Positions 28,769 to 39,282 of a DNA stretch of 64,000 bases are shown piece by piece; the stretch's first letter is position 1; each line of letters begins with the position of its first letter. The position numbers and the translations under genes were made by a program. The notes beneath the pieces were generated by a model. It saw only the letters and a program-made list of their open reading frames with translations. It was not told the DNA's origin and did no database searches. Source of the stretch: Myxococcales bacterium (GTDB lineage Bacteria > Myxococcota_A > Polyangia > Polyangiales > Polyangiaceae); assembly GCA_025355005.1 (NCBI GenBank), contig JANXLV010000035.1, forward strand, positions 1-64,000, given 5' to 3'.

Positions 28769-29613
28769 TCGAGGTCGACGAGGGGAGCGTCACGGACCGC
28801 AAGACCAAGGGACCTCTGCTGCACTACGCGCAGGCCATACCGAAGGACGCAAAGGCGGTGCTCGCCGTCCTTCACGGCTACGCGGATCACGTCGGTCGCT
28901 ACATGCATGTCTTCGGCGCGCTGTCGGAGATGGGGATCGGCGCCATCGGCATCGACATGCGCGGTCACGGCAAGGCCGGCGGCGAGCGCGGCTATTGCGA
29001 CAGCTTCACGGAGTTCTACGACGACACCGCGGAGCTGCACCGACTCGCGAGCGATCGCGCAAAGCAGGCAGGCGGCGTGCCGCTGTTCCTGTTCGGACAC
29101 AGCTTCGGCGGGCTGCTCGCCGCTCGTACCATCATCGACGATCCGCGCGACTACAAGGCCGTCATCATCGGCTCGCCGCTCCTGGGCCTCGCGCTCGAGG
29201 TGCCGGCGATCAAGGTTTTCGCGGGCAAGCTCGCCTCGAAGATCTATCCAAAGCTCGGTCTGCCAAGCGGCCTCCACGGCAAGGACATGACCCACGACAC
29301 CGCACGCGCAAAGGCCTACGACGAGGACCCGCTCGTCTTCGCAGAGGCACGCGCGCGGTGGTTCACGGAGATGCAGCAATGCGCCCAGGAATGCTTCGAC
29401 GGCGCGAGCCGCTTCGAGCTCCCGCTCTACATGGCATTCGGCACCGCAGACCCGGTGAACAGCTTCGCCGCGGGCAAGCGCTTCTTCGAGACCGCGGGCA
29501 GCAAGGACAAGACGTTCGACGCGCGCGAGGGCAAGCTCCACGAGCTGCACAACGAGACCGACTGGAAGGATCTCGTTGAACGGTACGCGAAGTGGGTCCT
29601 CGCGCACGCGTGA
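28765..29613 (+). CDS. Alpha/beta hydrolase, monoacylglycerol-lipase-like
   Basis: The product has 282 residues. Fold landmarks are the oxyanion strand AVLAVLHGYADHVGRY, GIDMRGHGKAGGERG, and the nucleophile elbow LFGHSFGG (Ser). MAFGTADPVNSF carries the acid Asp, and KLHELHNE the catalytic His. This is the serine-aminopeptidase/monoacylglycerol-lipase (Hydrolase_4) group. No signal peptide, so cytoplasmic. It is coupled to the ECF sigma factor by a 4-bp overlap. Confidence 0.9.
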   Translation: MIEVDEGSVTDRKTKGPLLHYAQAIPKDAKAVLAVLHGYADHVGRYMHVFGALSEMGIGAIGIDMRGHGKAGGERGYCDSFTEFYDDTAELHRLASDRAKQAGGVPLFLFGHSFGGLLAARTIIDDPRDYKAVIIGSPLLGLALEVPAIKVFAGKLASKIYPKLGLPSGLHGKDMTHDTARAKAYDEDPLVFAEARARWFTEMQQCAQECFDGASRFELPLYMAFGTADPVNSFAAGKRFFETAGSKDKTFDAREGKLHELHNETDWKDLVERYAKWVLAHA

Positions 29614-29675
29614 TGGCGTGAGTGGGGACGCGGTGCTTGCGTGACGACGCGGTGACCGCCCCGAGCGCGCGGCAC

Positions 29676-29712
29676 AAAAGAGAAGCGGCGCAGTGGATCG
29701 CCACCGCGCCGC
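29676..29712 (-). terminator. Rho-independent terminator of the Cys-rich lipoprotein gene
   Basis: A 12-bp stem (29685-29696 with 29701-29712, one mismatch, ATCG loop) is followed on the minus strand by TTCTCTTTT. It lies 40 bp beyond the lipoprotein stop and would serve the minus strand. Confidence 0.65.
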
Positions 29713-29752
29713 GCCTCATCGAGCAATCGTCGGCCTGGGGGCCGGACTCAGC

Positions 29753-30481
29753 TCACTTGCAGAGGCCGAGGTTCTTGGCATTCGTGGAGAACGCGGTGCA
29801 ATGGGTGCCCCCCGTGCAATCCGTGTCGCTTCCGCAAACCTTGATCTCGCCCGTGGCGCAGGTGGCCTCGCACTTGGTTCCGCCGACGTACTTGCCCTTG
29901 AGAAGTGCGCCGCTGGGGCAAGTGATGGTGTCGGGGGCGACGGTAACGCTCTTGCCAGCGTCCACGCCGAACGCGCTCGTGAACATGCAGCAAACGTTGC
30001 CCGCTGTGGGGCACTGGGATGCGGTGTCGCATTCCCAAGGAATCAGCGTGTACATGGCCGGGGCAGCGGGGCAGACGGCGCTGGTGCCGGTTATGCATTG
30101 AGCAGGCGGCTCATTGGGAGCGGTCGCCCCCTGGTAGTCACAGCACGTCTGGCCTGCGCCGCAGTTGCCGAAGAACTTGGCTGACGCGTCGCCAGTGCCT
30201 CCCTCTTGGAATGGACAGAAAGCACCCGCGCCTGGCGCATGGAGGGTCGGGAGCTTGCCGCAGTCGACGCCCGCGTCCATGTCCATCATGCCGCCGCTGT
30301 CGGTGCCCGGCATGCTGCCGTCGACATCGTTGCCAGTGCTGCCGTCGACGCCGCCGGTGGACGCGTCCTTGTCTCCCGGCAGCGGGGTAGTTCCGTTGTC
30401 GGTGCCACACGCGACAGCGAGCGCGCCTGCGCCCATGATTGCAGCGCTTCCCAAAATCAAAGCCAGACGGCGATTGAACAT
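29753..30481 (-). CDS. Cysteine-rich lipoprotein
   Basis: The product has 242 residues from the ATG at 30481. AGGAGGA stands about 7 nt before it, while the next upstream ATG is too close. Lipobox ALAVAC (Cys about 25) is followed by an Asp/Gly/Ser/Met linker (residues 27-70). The body has about 14 cysteines in spaced pairs (AGQTCCDY, GNVCCMF, TKCEATC, KVCGSDTDC, THC), suggesting several disulfides as in eukaryotic-like Cys modules and other myxobacterial surface lipoproteins. No enzyme motif. Monocistronic, with its own terminator and a 237-bp upstream gap in which I see no clear promoter. Confidence 0.75.
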   Translation of the reverse strand: MFNRRLALILGSAAIMGAGALAVACGTDNGTTPLPGDKDASTGGVDGSTGNDVDGSMPGTDSGGMMDMDAGVDCGKLPTLHAPGAGAFCPFQEGGTGDASAKFFGNCGAGQTCCDYQGATAPNEPPAQCITGTSAVCPAAPAMYTLIPWECDTASQCPTAGNVCCMFTSAFGVDAGKSVTVAPDTITCPSGALLKGKYVGGTKCEATCATGEIKVCGSDTDCTGGTHCTAFSTNAKNLGLCK

Positions 30482-30718
30482 GACCATTCCTCCTGCGGAC
30501 CTATAAGCCGGCCATTCGCTTAGCATGAGATATGCGCGGCGTCCGTGACGGCCGCTTCAAATACACGTGAAATTCTCGCTCTCGCCGGATAAAAACGGTC
30601 AAGAATCGCGGGGTTGGGCGACAGGCCTTCCGTGAGCTTCGTGCGTGGACTTTTTTTTCGCAGGGCCCGAAACGAGCCATCGTTAAAGCGAGCCCAACTT
30701 GCGCGCGGCCGAGGTCGG

Positions 30719-31027
30719 TCAGACCTCATCCACCGAGCGAATGCGGAGGAGGCCTTCGCCATCCTTGACGATGGCCTGACAGGAGAGCCTGAAGGTGGGG
30801 GCCTTGCGATCGAGCGCGTCGAGCACGTCGAGCTCTTCATCCGCGGGCGGAAGCAGCTGCCCTTCGCCCTCGAGCACCTGGATGCAGCACGTGCCGCAGC
30901 TCGCGCTTCGACACGAGAACGGAATGGGCGCGTTCTTCTCGTCGCACACGTCCGCCAGCGACCCTCCGCCGGGGAGAAGAACGGTGAGAACGGGGCCCTT
31001 CTTCGTTTCGAAGACGATCTTCGCCAT
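30719..31027 (-). CDS. 2Fe-2S ferredoxin
   Basis: The product has 102 residues. Plant/adrenodoxin-type fold with cluster ligands in FSCRSASCGTC (three Cys) and FRLSCQ (fourth Cys). It starts MAKIVFETKKGPVLTVLLP. It is a soluble cytoplasmic electron carrier. The gene follows the methylase-like gene by 8 bp and is the last of lolA-methylase-ferredoxin. The partner reductase or oxygenase is not in view. Confidence 0.92.
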   Translation of the reverse strand: MAKIVFETKKGPVLTVLLPGGGSLADVCDEKNAPIPFSCRSASCGTCCIQVLEGEGQLLPPADEELDVLDALDRKAPTFRLSCQAIVKDGEGLLRIRSVDEV

Positions 31028-31035
31028 GGGACGCC

Positions 31036-32325
31036 TTACTTACGAGAGGTCTTCTTCACGAGCAAGAGGAGGTGCTCGGCGCGCGGCCTTTCTTCGAACA
31101 CGCGCGCCGTGGGCCCGTGGAAGTGCGGACGCAGCTGCGATGCCCGCGCGGCTGGCGAGAACACGCCGTGCGCCGCCGCGACCTCCGCGACCACGTCGTC
31201 CGCGTAGAGCGCCGTGCTGCGCGTGGCGGAGTCCGCCATGAGGAGCACGAGGCGCCCGCCGGGCTTGCCGACACGCGCGCATGCCTCGAGCAGCGCTCCG
31301 AGCTCATCGCGATAGCGCGCCTCGGCGTCGCGGGCGTCGAGCGGCGCATAGTCACGACGCGCGCCCAGCTCGCCAGCCGACAGATCACGCGCATCCAGGC
31401 CGAGCCACCGCAGACGCAGCTGATGGTGCGCCAGATAGTCGTACGTGCCCGCGTAGGGTGGGGACGTGATGATCGCGTCGATGGAGGCCTCCGCCACGTC
31501 CATGAGGCGCGTCGCGTCCCCTTGCACGATGCGCGGGCGCTTTCCATCGTGCGGCAAGAGCGCGGAGAACGCGAGCAGCCGAGCCCCCAGCTCTTTCACC
31601 TTCTTCACGAACAGCTTCGTCGTGTAGCCGGCCGCGAGCCGCTTCTCACCCTGCTCGACCGACGTGTCACCGCGCCGCTTGCTGACCTTCGTGAGGAGCG
31701 CAGAGAGCGAGAGGTAGAGCGCGGGCAGCACCTCGTCCTCGAGCTTCGGTTGCGTACCCAGCGAGCCGTCCAGGCACGCGCGGATGGAGTCGAGCTCGAG
31801 CAGCACGTGCGGCGCGAAGCTCTCCACGTCCTCCGCCGGAAAACGTCGTGATGCACCGGCGCGCGCTTTTCGCCGCGCATCCGCGACGTCCGCGACAGCT
31901 CCCGCCGCAGCCACGAAGCGCGCGATCTCTGCCTCCGTCACGGCTGTCGTCTTCAGGCGCGCGAGCCTCACCGCCAGCGGATTGAGGTCCACGCCGAGCG
32001 CCATGCGCCCCGCGAGCAGCGCCTCCACGAGCACCGTGCCTGAGCCACAGAACGGATCGAGCACGCGCTCACCCGGCTGCGTGAACGCGGTCACGAGACG
32101 CGCGGCCGTGACCGGATGCATGCGCGCGGGGTAGGGATGAAAGCCATGGACGTGAGCGCGCTCGGGCTCGTCGTCGCGAACGCCCGCCGGGGCCACGTCG
32201 AATGCGTGCGCGAGCTTGCCGGACAGCGCCGCATCACCGCTGACGTGCGAACGTCCACCCACGTGCGAGAGCGATCGCCGTTTCCTGGGCGCCGCTTCCG
32301 CGCGCTCGTTGTCCTCTTCCGTCAC
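31036..32325 (-). CDS. SAM-dependent methyltransferase (N4/N6 DNA methylase-like, TRM11-like)
   Basis: The product has 429 residues from GTG. The N-terminal part has HGFHPYPARMHPVTAARL and the SAM-binding DPFCGSGTVLVEALLAGR (about residues 90-107). The catalytic TSPPYAGTYDYLAHHQLRL begins at residue 287. The order FxGxG before SPPY with no obvious target-recognition domain is found in orphan N4-cytosine/N6-adenine methylases and in TRM11/RlmK-like RNA methylases. No restriction enzyme gene is adjacent. Target (DNA or RNA) cannot be told. It sits between lolA and a ferredoxin gene. Confidence 0.8.
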   Translation of the reverse strand: MTEEDNERAEAAPRKRRSLSHVGGRSHVSGDAALSGKLAHAFDVAPAGVRDDEPERAHVHGFHPYPARMHPVTAARLVTAFTQPGERVLDPFCGSGTVLVEALLAGRMALGVDLNPLAVRLARLKTTAVTEAEIARFVAAAGAVADVADARRKARAGASRRFPAEDVESFAPHVLLELDSIRACLDGSLGTQPKLEDEVLPALYLSLSALLTKVSKRRGDTSVEQGEKRLAAGYTTKLFVKKVKELGARLLAFSALLPHDGKRPRIVQGDATRLMDVAEASIDAIITSPPYAGTYDYLAHHQLRLRWLGLDARDLSAGELGARRDYAPLDARDAEARYRDELGALLEACARVGKPGGRLVLLMADSATRSTALYADDVVAEVAAAHGVFSPAARASQLRPHFHGPTARVFEERPRAEHLLLLVKKTSRK

Positions 32326-32349
32326 GAGGCTCTCACGAAGGGCACGCCA

Positions 32350-33102
32350 TCACGGACGGACGATGGAGGTGCCCGGCGGCGGAGTGAACGTGAAGTGGTT
32401 CGGCGGCACGGGCTCGTTCACGCGCGGGTTCTGGAAGTCGAACCGGTTGCGGTTGCCTTGCGCGTCGAGCACCATCACGCGACGCACCTGCGCGGTCTGC
32501 TTGTCGACGTAGAAGATCACCTTCTGGTACGCAGCGGTCGCCTGCTTCGGCGCGCCCACGAGGACGAAGCCGCCCGGAAAGTTCATCTGCTCGCCTTCGA
32601 ACAGCTCGAAGTTGAAGTGCTCGGAGAGCTTGCCGTTGCCCGTGAGGAACGAGAGCGCCGCCGGGTACTGCGACTTGTCGATGCCCTGCTCGTAGAGCTG
32701 CTTGTTCGCGGCCTCGTACACGCGGAGCTGCATGCCGTCGGAGATGACCTTGTTGTCCTTCGGGTCGTCGTAGCTCCAGTGCATCTTGCCGGGCTTCGCG
32801 AAGATGACCTTGCCGCGCGAGCTCTTCTTCTGGTTGTAGGCCTTGACCCAGAACTCCTGCGTGAAGTCGCAATGGTAAGACGTGGTCTTGTCGTAGAAGC
32901 CCTGCACCCTCGTGACCAGCGCGTCCGCGTCCGCTTGCGGCAACGCGTTGAGCTTCACTGCGGGAGCGGCTGCTGCCTGCGCGGGCGCTGCTGCACTACC
33001 AGCTGCGGTTCCGTCGGCGCGGCTCTCTCCGGCCTGCGTCAGGACGAACACCGAGAGGAGAAGGGCGGGCCACCGAGCCTGGCGAAGATGAGGTGCGTTC
33101 AT
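32350..33102 (-). CDS. lolA: Outer-membrane lipoprotein carrier protein LolA
   Basis: The product has 250 residues with a signal peptide (LLSVFVLTQAGESRA) and an Ala-rich linker. The LolA core is recognisable: VQGFYDKTTSYHCDFTQEF, then SSRGKVIFAKPGKMHWSYDD, VISDGMQLRVYEAANKQLY and FYVDKQTAQVRRVMVLDAQG. The protein shuttles lipoproteins from LolCDE to the outer membrane, which fits the many lipoproteins encoded nearby. It is the first gene of a three-gene minus-strand unit with the methylase and ferredoxin. Confidence 0.9.
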   Translation of the reverse strand: MNAPHLRQARWPALLLSVFVLTQAGESRADGTAAGSAAAPAQAAAAPAVKLNALPQADADALVTRVQGFYDKTTSYHCDFTQEFWVKAYNQKKSSRGKVIFAKPGKMHWSYDDPKDNKVISDGMQLRVYEAANKQLYEQGIDKSQYPAALSFLTGNGKLSEHFNFELFEGEQMNFPGGFVLVGAPKQATAAYQKVIFYVDKQTAQVRRVMVLDAQGNRNRFDFQNPRVNEPVPPNHFTFTPPPGTSIVRP

Positions 33103-33258
33103 GGTTTTCTCGAGAAGAACGAGGTGAGAAGGCTTTAGCTTACAAGCATCCGTCGTTTCAACCGTTAGACGGGCCTGGCTGTTCCCCGGTGTAACCCTCG
33201 GAGATCGACCGGAAGGGCGGAACTACGGCGGTTTTTGGCGGCTGCTGCTGCGATCGCT

Positions 33259-33789
33259 CTATTTCGCCCGCAGAAGGCCGAGGTTGCGTGACTCGGGGCC
33301 GAGGAGATGGGTGAGGGCGATCGCCAGCGCGTCCGCCGCATCCGGTGGTGGCGGTGCCGTCAGGCCGAGGATGCGTTGCACCATCATCGCGACGGCGCCC
33401 TTCTCGGAGCGTCCGTGTCCCGTCACCGTCGCCTTCACCCGTGCGGGCGGGTACTCGAAGATCTGAATGTGGGCGCGCGCGCAGCAGAGGAGCGCGACAC
33501 CACGCGCGTGACCCAGCTTCGCCGCGGCGGACGCATCCTTCGCGAAGAAGATCGACTCCACGCTAGCGGCGCCGAGCTCGTGTGCGTCTATGACGGTCAC
33601 CAGCTGCGCCTCGATCAGTACGAGCCGCTCGCCGAGAGAGAGCTCCTCGTCCACAGCGATCACACCATGTGCAATATGCACGTGTTTCGCGCCGCGTCGC
33701 TCGATGATGCCGTAGCCGAGCTTGCGCGTACCAGGATCGATCCCGAGGACGCGGAGCGGCTTTGGAGGCGTGAGCGGCGCGCGGAGCAC
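33259..33789 (-). CDS. ruvC: Holliday junction resolvase RuvC
   Basis: The product has 176 residues from GTG 33789. AAGGAG lies 11 nt upstream; GTG 33798, overlapping the yebC stop, is an alternative with the Shine-Dalgarno sequence too close. The catalytic acidic residues are visible: LGIDPGTRKLGYG (Asp), AASVESIFFAKDASAAAKLG (Glu) and PPDAADALAIALTH (paired Asp). It cuts four-way junctions during recombination. No ruvA or ruvB gene follows. yebC-ruvC linkage is common in bacteria. A 13-bp palindrome (33669-33681) lies in its early coding part. Confidence 0.93.
   Translation of the reverse strand: MLRAPLTPPKPLRVLGIDPGTRKLGYGIIERRGAKHVHIAHGVIAVDEELSLGERLVLIEAQLVTVIDAHELGAASVESIFFAKDASAAAKLGHARGVALLCCARAHIQIFEYPPARVKATVTGHGRSEKGAVAMMVQRILGLTAPPPPDAADALAIALTHLLGPESRNLGLLRAK
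33669..33681. repeat. 13-bp palindrome copy 6: GTGCAATATGCAC
   Basis: Perfect arms GTGCA/TGCAC around ATA, in ruvC (gene on minus strand). Confidence 0.7.
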
Positions 33790-33797
33790 GCCCGACA

Positions 33798-34547
33798 CTA
33801 CTCCTTGGTGAGCTTGGCGAGCTCTTCGTCGGAGATGTCGAAGTCGGCGTAGACAGTCTGCACGTCGTCGTGATCGTCCAGCGCCTCGACCAGGTTCAGC
33901 GCGACCTCTGCGTCGCGACCTGCGATCTGCTTTTTCGTCTTCGGGAAGAACGCAAGCCCGCCCTTGGCCGGGATCTTCGCGGCCTCCAGCGCGTTCAGCA
34001 CGGGCTGCAGCGTGTCCGGCGTGGATGTGACGTTCCACACGTCGCCACCATCTTCGTAGTCATCAGCGCCCGCACCCACCGCGATCTCCATCAGCTGGTC
34101 TTCGTTCGCGGCGTCCTTCGGGATCTGGACGCTGCCCTTCTTGTCGAACGCCCAGCCCGCGGTGCTCGCGCCGCCGAGCAGGCCGTTGTTCTTTTCGAAG
34201 ATCTTCCGGATCTCAGCGACCGTTCGGTTGCGGTTGTCGGTCATGCCTTCGACCAGGAAGAGCGAGCCGCCGGGGCCGGTGCCCTCGTAGAGGACCTCCT
34301 CGTACGCCGCGCCTTCGATCTCACCCGTGCCGCGCTTCACCGCGCGGTTGATGGTGTCGCTCGGCATCGACTGGCTCTTCGCGTCCTTGATGGCGGCGCG
34401 GAGGCGTGCGTTGTTGTCCGGGTCTCCGCCGCCCATGCGCGCGGCCACCCCGAGCTCTTTGATGAGCTTCGTGAAGAGCTTGCCGCGCTTCGCGTCGAGC
34501 GCACCCTTCTTGTGCTTGATCGTCGCCCACTTTGAATGCCCGCTCAT
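33798..34547 (-). CDS. yebC: YebC/PmpR family protein
   Basis: The product has 249 residues, the family norm. It begins MSGHSKWATIKHKKGALDAK and has the signature PSDTINRAVKRGTGE, YEGTGPGGSLFLVEGMTDN and NNGLLGGASTAGWAFDKKG. Members are reported both as DNA-binding regulators and as ribosome-associated factors that relieve stalling at polyproline. Its stop codon borders ruvC. 76 bp separate it from the upstream Ig-like gene's stop. Confidence 0.95.
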   Translation of the reverse strand: MSGHSKWATIKHKKGALDAKRGKLFTKLIKELGVAARMGGGDPDNNARLRAAIKDAKSQSMPSDTINRAVKRGTGEIEGAAYEEVLYEGTGPGGSLFLVEGMTDNRNRTVAEIRKIFEKNNGLLGGASTAGWAFDKKGSVQIPKDAANEDQLMEIAVGAGADDYEDGGDVWNVTSTPDTLQPVLNALEAAKIPAKGGLAFFPKTKKQIAGRDAEVALNLVEALDDHDDVQTVYADFDISDEELAKLTKE

Positions 34548-34623
34548 GGCAAGAGCTTTACCAAGCTTCAGTGCTGCCGGCTATCCCCAGTTTCGCGGGA
34601 AAATAAGGGCGCGCGGGGGGGTG

Positions 34624-35577
34624 CTACGGCGTGACGGTGAGCAGCGCCGACGTGCGGAGCGCGGTGCCGGGCGCGGCCGCGGTGATGGTCGTGTCGCCGA
34701 TCGCGATCGCCGTCGCGAGTCCCGGGAGCGTACCGCCGGAGCTGTCGATCTTGGCGATGGTCGGCTTCGACGAAGACCAGGTGACCTGGCTCGTGAGCAG
34801 CTGCATCGTGCCGTCGGAGAAGACGCCCGTGGCGGAGAACTGTGTGATGCCGCCCACGTTGATGGACTCGGGATTGGGGCTCACGCTGAGGGCGATGAGC
34901 GTGGGGAGCTCACCGCTGACGAAGACGAGCGTGCTGCCCACGAGGCCCGTGACGGCGTCGGTGGCCGTGATGCTGGTGTTGCCCTGCGCCACCGCGTGGA
35001 CCGTGCCGCGGCTCTGCTCCAGGTTGCTGACGGCAGCGACGGCCTCGTTCGATGACGACCACAGCACCTTGCTGGTGATGTCGGCCGTGGTCGCGTCGGT
35101 GTACGTCCCGACCGCAATGACGGAGTGCGTCTGCCCGCGCACGAGCGAGATGGCAGGCGCGGGGTTCACGTCGATCCGGACGAGCGTGGGGCGCGTGACG
35201 GAGAAGGTGCTGGTCGTGAACTCGCCGCTCTCTGGATCGCGCGCGGTGACGAAGACGGTCGTGGACTCCGTCTCGGCGGCGACGAGGCCCGGCTTCAGCT
35301 CCGGGCTGACGAGGCGCAGCGCCGCCGCGTTCGAGGACGCCCAGTCCACGAGTCGTGTGACGTTCTCCACGCGTCCGTCCGCATAGTGACGCGTGGCAAC
35401 GAGCTGGAGACCCTGGCCTGCGACGATCGGTCCGCCATCGGGGACGATCTGGATGGTCGGGGCAGCGGCGGACGCGCACGACAGCACGAGCGCCGCCGCC
35501 AGCACCAGCAGCGGAAGGAGCATGCGAACGAGACGACCTCGCCAGATGGTGCTGCAGATCATGCTCACGATCGCCAT
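34624..35577 (-). CDS. Lipoprotein with three BIG2 Ig-like domains
   Basis: The product has 317 residues from ATG 35577 (GGGAGG 4 nt upstream); ATG 35523 would start right at the hydrophobic core. The signal MLLPLLVLAAALVLSC has a lipobox Cys. Three successive bacterial Ig-like (BIG2) repeats follow, each containing a WASSN/WSSSN/WSSSK motif and a VxVxPxPxxIxxGxxxxF opening. Such domains are surface-exposed adhesive or structural modules. It is downstream of icd with a 25-bp gap and upstream of yebC, likely one transcript. Confidence 0.8.
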   Translation of the reverse strand: MAIVSMICSTIWRGRLVRMLLPLLVLAAALVLSCASAAAPTIQIVPDGGPIVAGQGLQLVATRHYADGRVENVTRLVDWASSNAAALRLVSPELKPGLVAAETESTTVFVTARDPESGEFTTSTFSVTRPTLVRIDVNPAPAISLVRGQTHSVIAVGTYTDATTADITSKVLWSSSNEAVAAVSNLEQSRGTVHAVAQGNTSITATDAVTGLVGSTLVFVSGELPTLIALSVSPNPESINVGGITQFSATGVFSDGTMQLLTSQVTWSSSKPTIAKIDSSGGTLPGLATAIAIGDTTITAAAPGTALRTSALLTVTP

Positions 35578-35602
35578 GAAGCCTCCCAAGGTGTCTTTCC
35601 TT

Positions 35603-36889
<1,287 letters not shown>

Positions 36890-36984
36890 CGATTCCTCCG
36901 AAAAAATAGGGGAAGAGTGACGTAGCACCCCCACTCCCATCGACTCAATGGAGAATCGCTCGGGAGAATTTCTTAGGAGACCGC

Positions 36985-38883
36985 CTAGAGCGAGAGCTCG
37001 CCGCCGCAGGGAACGACGATCGCGTGTGACCGATCCTGGGACCCGACCTTCACGCCGTGACGCCCGCAGGCGAGCTCGTAGTCGCCTGAGCCGTTGCCGA
37101 CCACGGCGCCGTCGACGAAGACGCGATGGCCATCGAACTGCTTGCCGACGTGAAGAACGCCGCGGCTGCTCGGCACGCGCGGGAGCAGGTCCACGGCGAG
37201 CACCGGGATGCCCTTCTCCTCCACGGCCGCTCCGAGACTGGCGCTCGCGAGGCTCGGCTTGGGGGCCTTCGCGGGAGCGCCAGCGCTACTGACCGCGCTA
37301 CTGACTGCGATCGGCAGCTTGTCTTGCGCCGCGCTCGTCGGTGGTGCGCCACGTTCGATCGGAGCGAGCGCAGGCCTTGCGCGGTTGCGCTGGGTCGGTG
37401 CGCTCGCGGTGGTACCGGTGCTCGCGCCCTGCTGCAGCATGAGCACCGCCGCGCAGAAGAGCGTCGCTGCGATCAGCACGGCGAACGCCGCGAACGCCAC
37501 GAGGAGCGCGCGAGATCGACGAGGGGGCGCTGTGGTCCTCTCGGCCGCTGCGCGCTCGGCTTGCTGACGACGCGCGAGGCCCTCCGCGTAGTCGAGGTGC
37601 GCGAGGCGCGGGTCGAAAGTGGGCTGCACGGGAACGGCGCCGGACATATCGGGAAGCACGAGCGGCCGAACCGGAGCGTCGAGCAAGAGGTCCCTGGCCG
37701 CGTGCGCAGCCTGACCATGCGCCCACGGCGACGGCGCCGCGCTGTCGGCCTTGGTCGTTGGCGGGAACATCGCAGCCCACATCGGAGGCGGCTGCGCGCT
37801 CTCGAGGGTGGGCCTTGCGCCGACGCTCTCGATGCTCGCCTCGATCATGCGTGCGAGCGGCACGGGTGCCGACTCGGGAGCGTCCGGCGCCTCGGGAGCC
37901 TGCGGCGCCTCCACAAACAGCGGGATCGGCAGCGACGCGGGCTCGGTGACGGGCGCGAGCTCAGGATCTATGGGAGCCGAGAACGGATACGGCTGCGTTC
38001 GCGGCACATGCGTCGCGGGGCCGGTCACGGGCGCGCTCATCACGGGCGCGCTCACGAGCGCGGAGATCACGCGCCCGCTCATCACGGGGGTCACGCGCTG
38101 GCTGGGTGCGTCGATCACGGACGCTACGGGGATCGCTACGGGGGTCGCTATGAACGTCGATCGTCGTGTGACGGGCGCCTTTTCGGACACCTCCAGATCG
38201 AGGATTGGACTCACCGGCGGATGATCACCGTGCGAAATGCGTGCGCCGCCAAGCGCCCCTGCAAGCTGCCGCATCTGCGGAACGGGGGCACGCAGCAGGT
38301 CCTCGAACAGATCGGTGTGGTTGCGCGACGGGATGCCCAGGCTCTTCGGGGCGATCATCGTCGGCATCGTGGAAGGCGGCTTGGAGGTCGGCTTCGTGGT
38401 GATGGGGGAATGGTCCCGATGGGGCTCATCATTCACGGAGAGCGCGGATAGCGCGCGGGCCGCAGCCGCAGCGAGCGCGGGCGTCTTCGGAGCCTCGCTT
38501 GCTGGCAACGTGGGTGTCGACTCGGGGCAGGGCGGCAGCGAGGGAAGCGTCGCGCTCGGCTCGGGCGCCTCCTGTGGCAGCATCTGCAGTGTGGGCGGCT
38601 CGCCGGGGATCTCCAGCGTCTCGCCAGGGATCTCCAGCGTCTCCGCCTCGAGGATGTCGTCCGCGGAGAGCTCCTGCGTGGCCGTCGCACCGTGGCGGCT
38701 GCCCGAGTGGACCGATTGGACCGGATGCACCGCGCTCGGGGGAGGCCCATCGATCTGTCGCAGCAGCTCCGCGGCGTCGTCTTCGGAGAGCGAGTCACGG
38801 CGCGCCGTGCGCGTGGAGTCGGCGGGATCGGTGGCGGTCTGCTCCGCTTCCTCGCCTTCGTGCCCGCCATACGCGAACGCCAT
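36985..38883 (-). CDS. Proline-rich membrane protein with C-terminal PEGA-like domain
   Basis: The product has 632 residues from ATG 38883; the frame stays open upstream to a GTG at 39054, but codon use there is poorer. The N-terminal 450 residues are low-complexity, Pro/Ala/Ser-rich and probably disordered, with small repeats (ETLEIPG twice, [10 protein letters not shown]). A single membrane helix ([20 protein letters not shown], about 457-482) is followed by a Pro/Ala linker. The last 55 residues form a PEGA-like beta domain ([21 protein letters not shown]). In myxobacteria PEGA domains often sit on kinases or envelope proteins; no kinase motif is present here. Confidence 0.65.
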   Translation of the reverse strand: MAFAYGGHEGEEAEQTATDPADSTRTARRDSLSEDDAAELLRQIDGPPPSAVHPVQSVHSGSRHGATATQELSADDILEAETLEIPGETLEIPGEPPTLQMLPQEAPEPSATLPSLPPCPESTPTLPASEAPKTPALAAAAARALSALSVNDEPHRDHSPITTKPTSKPPSTMPTMIAPKSLGIPSRNHTDLFEDLLRAPVPQMRQLAGALGGARISHGDHPPVSPILDLEVSEKAPVTRRSTFIATPVAIPVASVIDAPSQRVTPVMSGRVISALVSAPVMSAPVTGPATHVPRTQPYPFSAPIDPELAPVTEPASLPIPLFVEAPQAPEAPDAPESAPVPLARMIEASIESVGARPTLESAQPPPMWAAMFPPTTKADSAAPSPWAHGQAAHAARDLLLDAPVRPLVLPDMSGAVPVQPTFDPRLAHLDYAEGLARRQQAERAAAERTTAPPRRSRALLVAFAAFAVLIAATLFCAAVLMLQQGASTGTTASAPTQRNRARPALAPIERGAPPTSAAQDKLPIAVSSAVSSAGAPAKAPKPSLASASLGAAVEEKGIPVLAVDLLPRVPSSRGVLHVGKQFDGHRVFVDGAVVGNGSGDYELACGRHGVKVGSQDRSHAIVVPCGGELSL

Positions 38884-39282
38884 GGGCGTCTCTTGCTGTC
38901 GCTCCCGGATCACGAGGTCGGTGGGGGCATACCCGCCGAGCGCCCGACCGAGCACGTCGCCCGTGGTGGATCCACCCGTTTCCCGAATCCTTCGGATTCG
39001 TTTCGGCTGCGAGCGGGCGCCTGTAAAAGCGTTCGTCACGTGAGCGAGGGTCACTGTGTACGGTTTTGTCGCCCACGCAAGGACACCCGCCCAAATATTC
39101 AGGAGAATGGCTGTAAGTGTTTGGAATGGCGCAACAATAAATCGAGCCGTTTCGGGGCCGCTGGCTCATCGCCAGTGGTCGCACGGCACGTGAACAGGTG
39201 TAGAGTCTACGCGCTCGCGATCGGGTGGCGGTTTCTCCGTCCAAACCTCCAGTCGCGGCGCTCACAGGAAGAGGAGTCGACG
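38884..39282. other. Divergent intergenic region
   Basis: This 399-bp gap lies between the PEGA-like gene (minus) and the transglutaminase-like gene (plus). The first 170 bp could instead be an N-terminal extension of the PEGA-like protein. An AT-richer stretch near 39090-39145 may hold promoters. CTGGC-TCATC-GCCAG (39161-39175) is a small hairpin. I see no other gene. Confidence 0.5.

Noticed and set aside
32116..33138. Long plus-strand open frame across the methylase start and lolA
   Set aside because: It lies opposite recognisable minus-strand genes and has shadow-type composition.
39195..39215. GTGTAGAGTCTACGC near match to the palindrome
   Set aside because: The arms do not fit TGYA-N3-TRCA; it is a different short symmetry.
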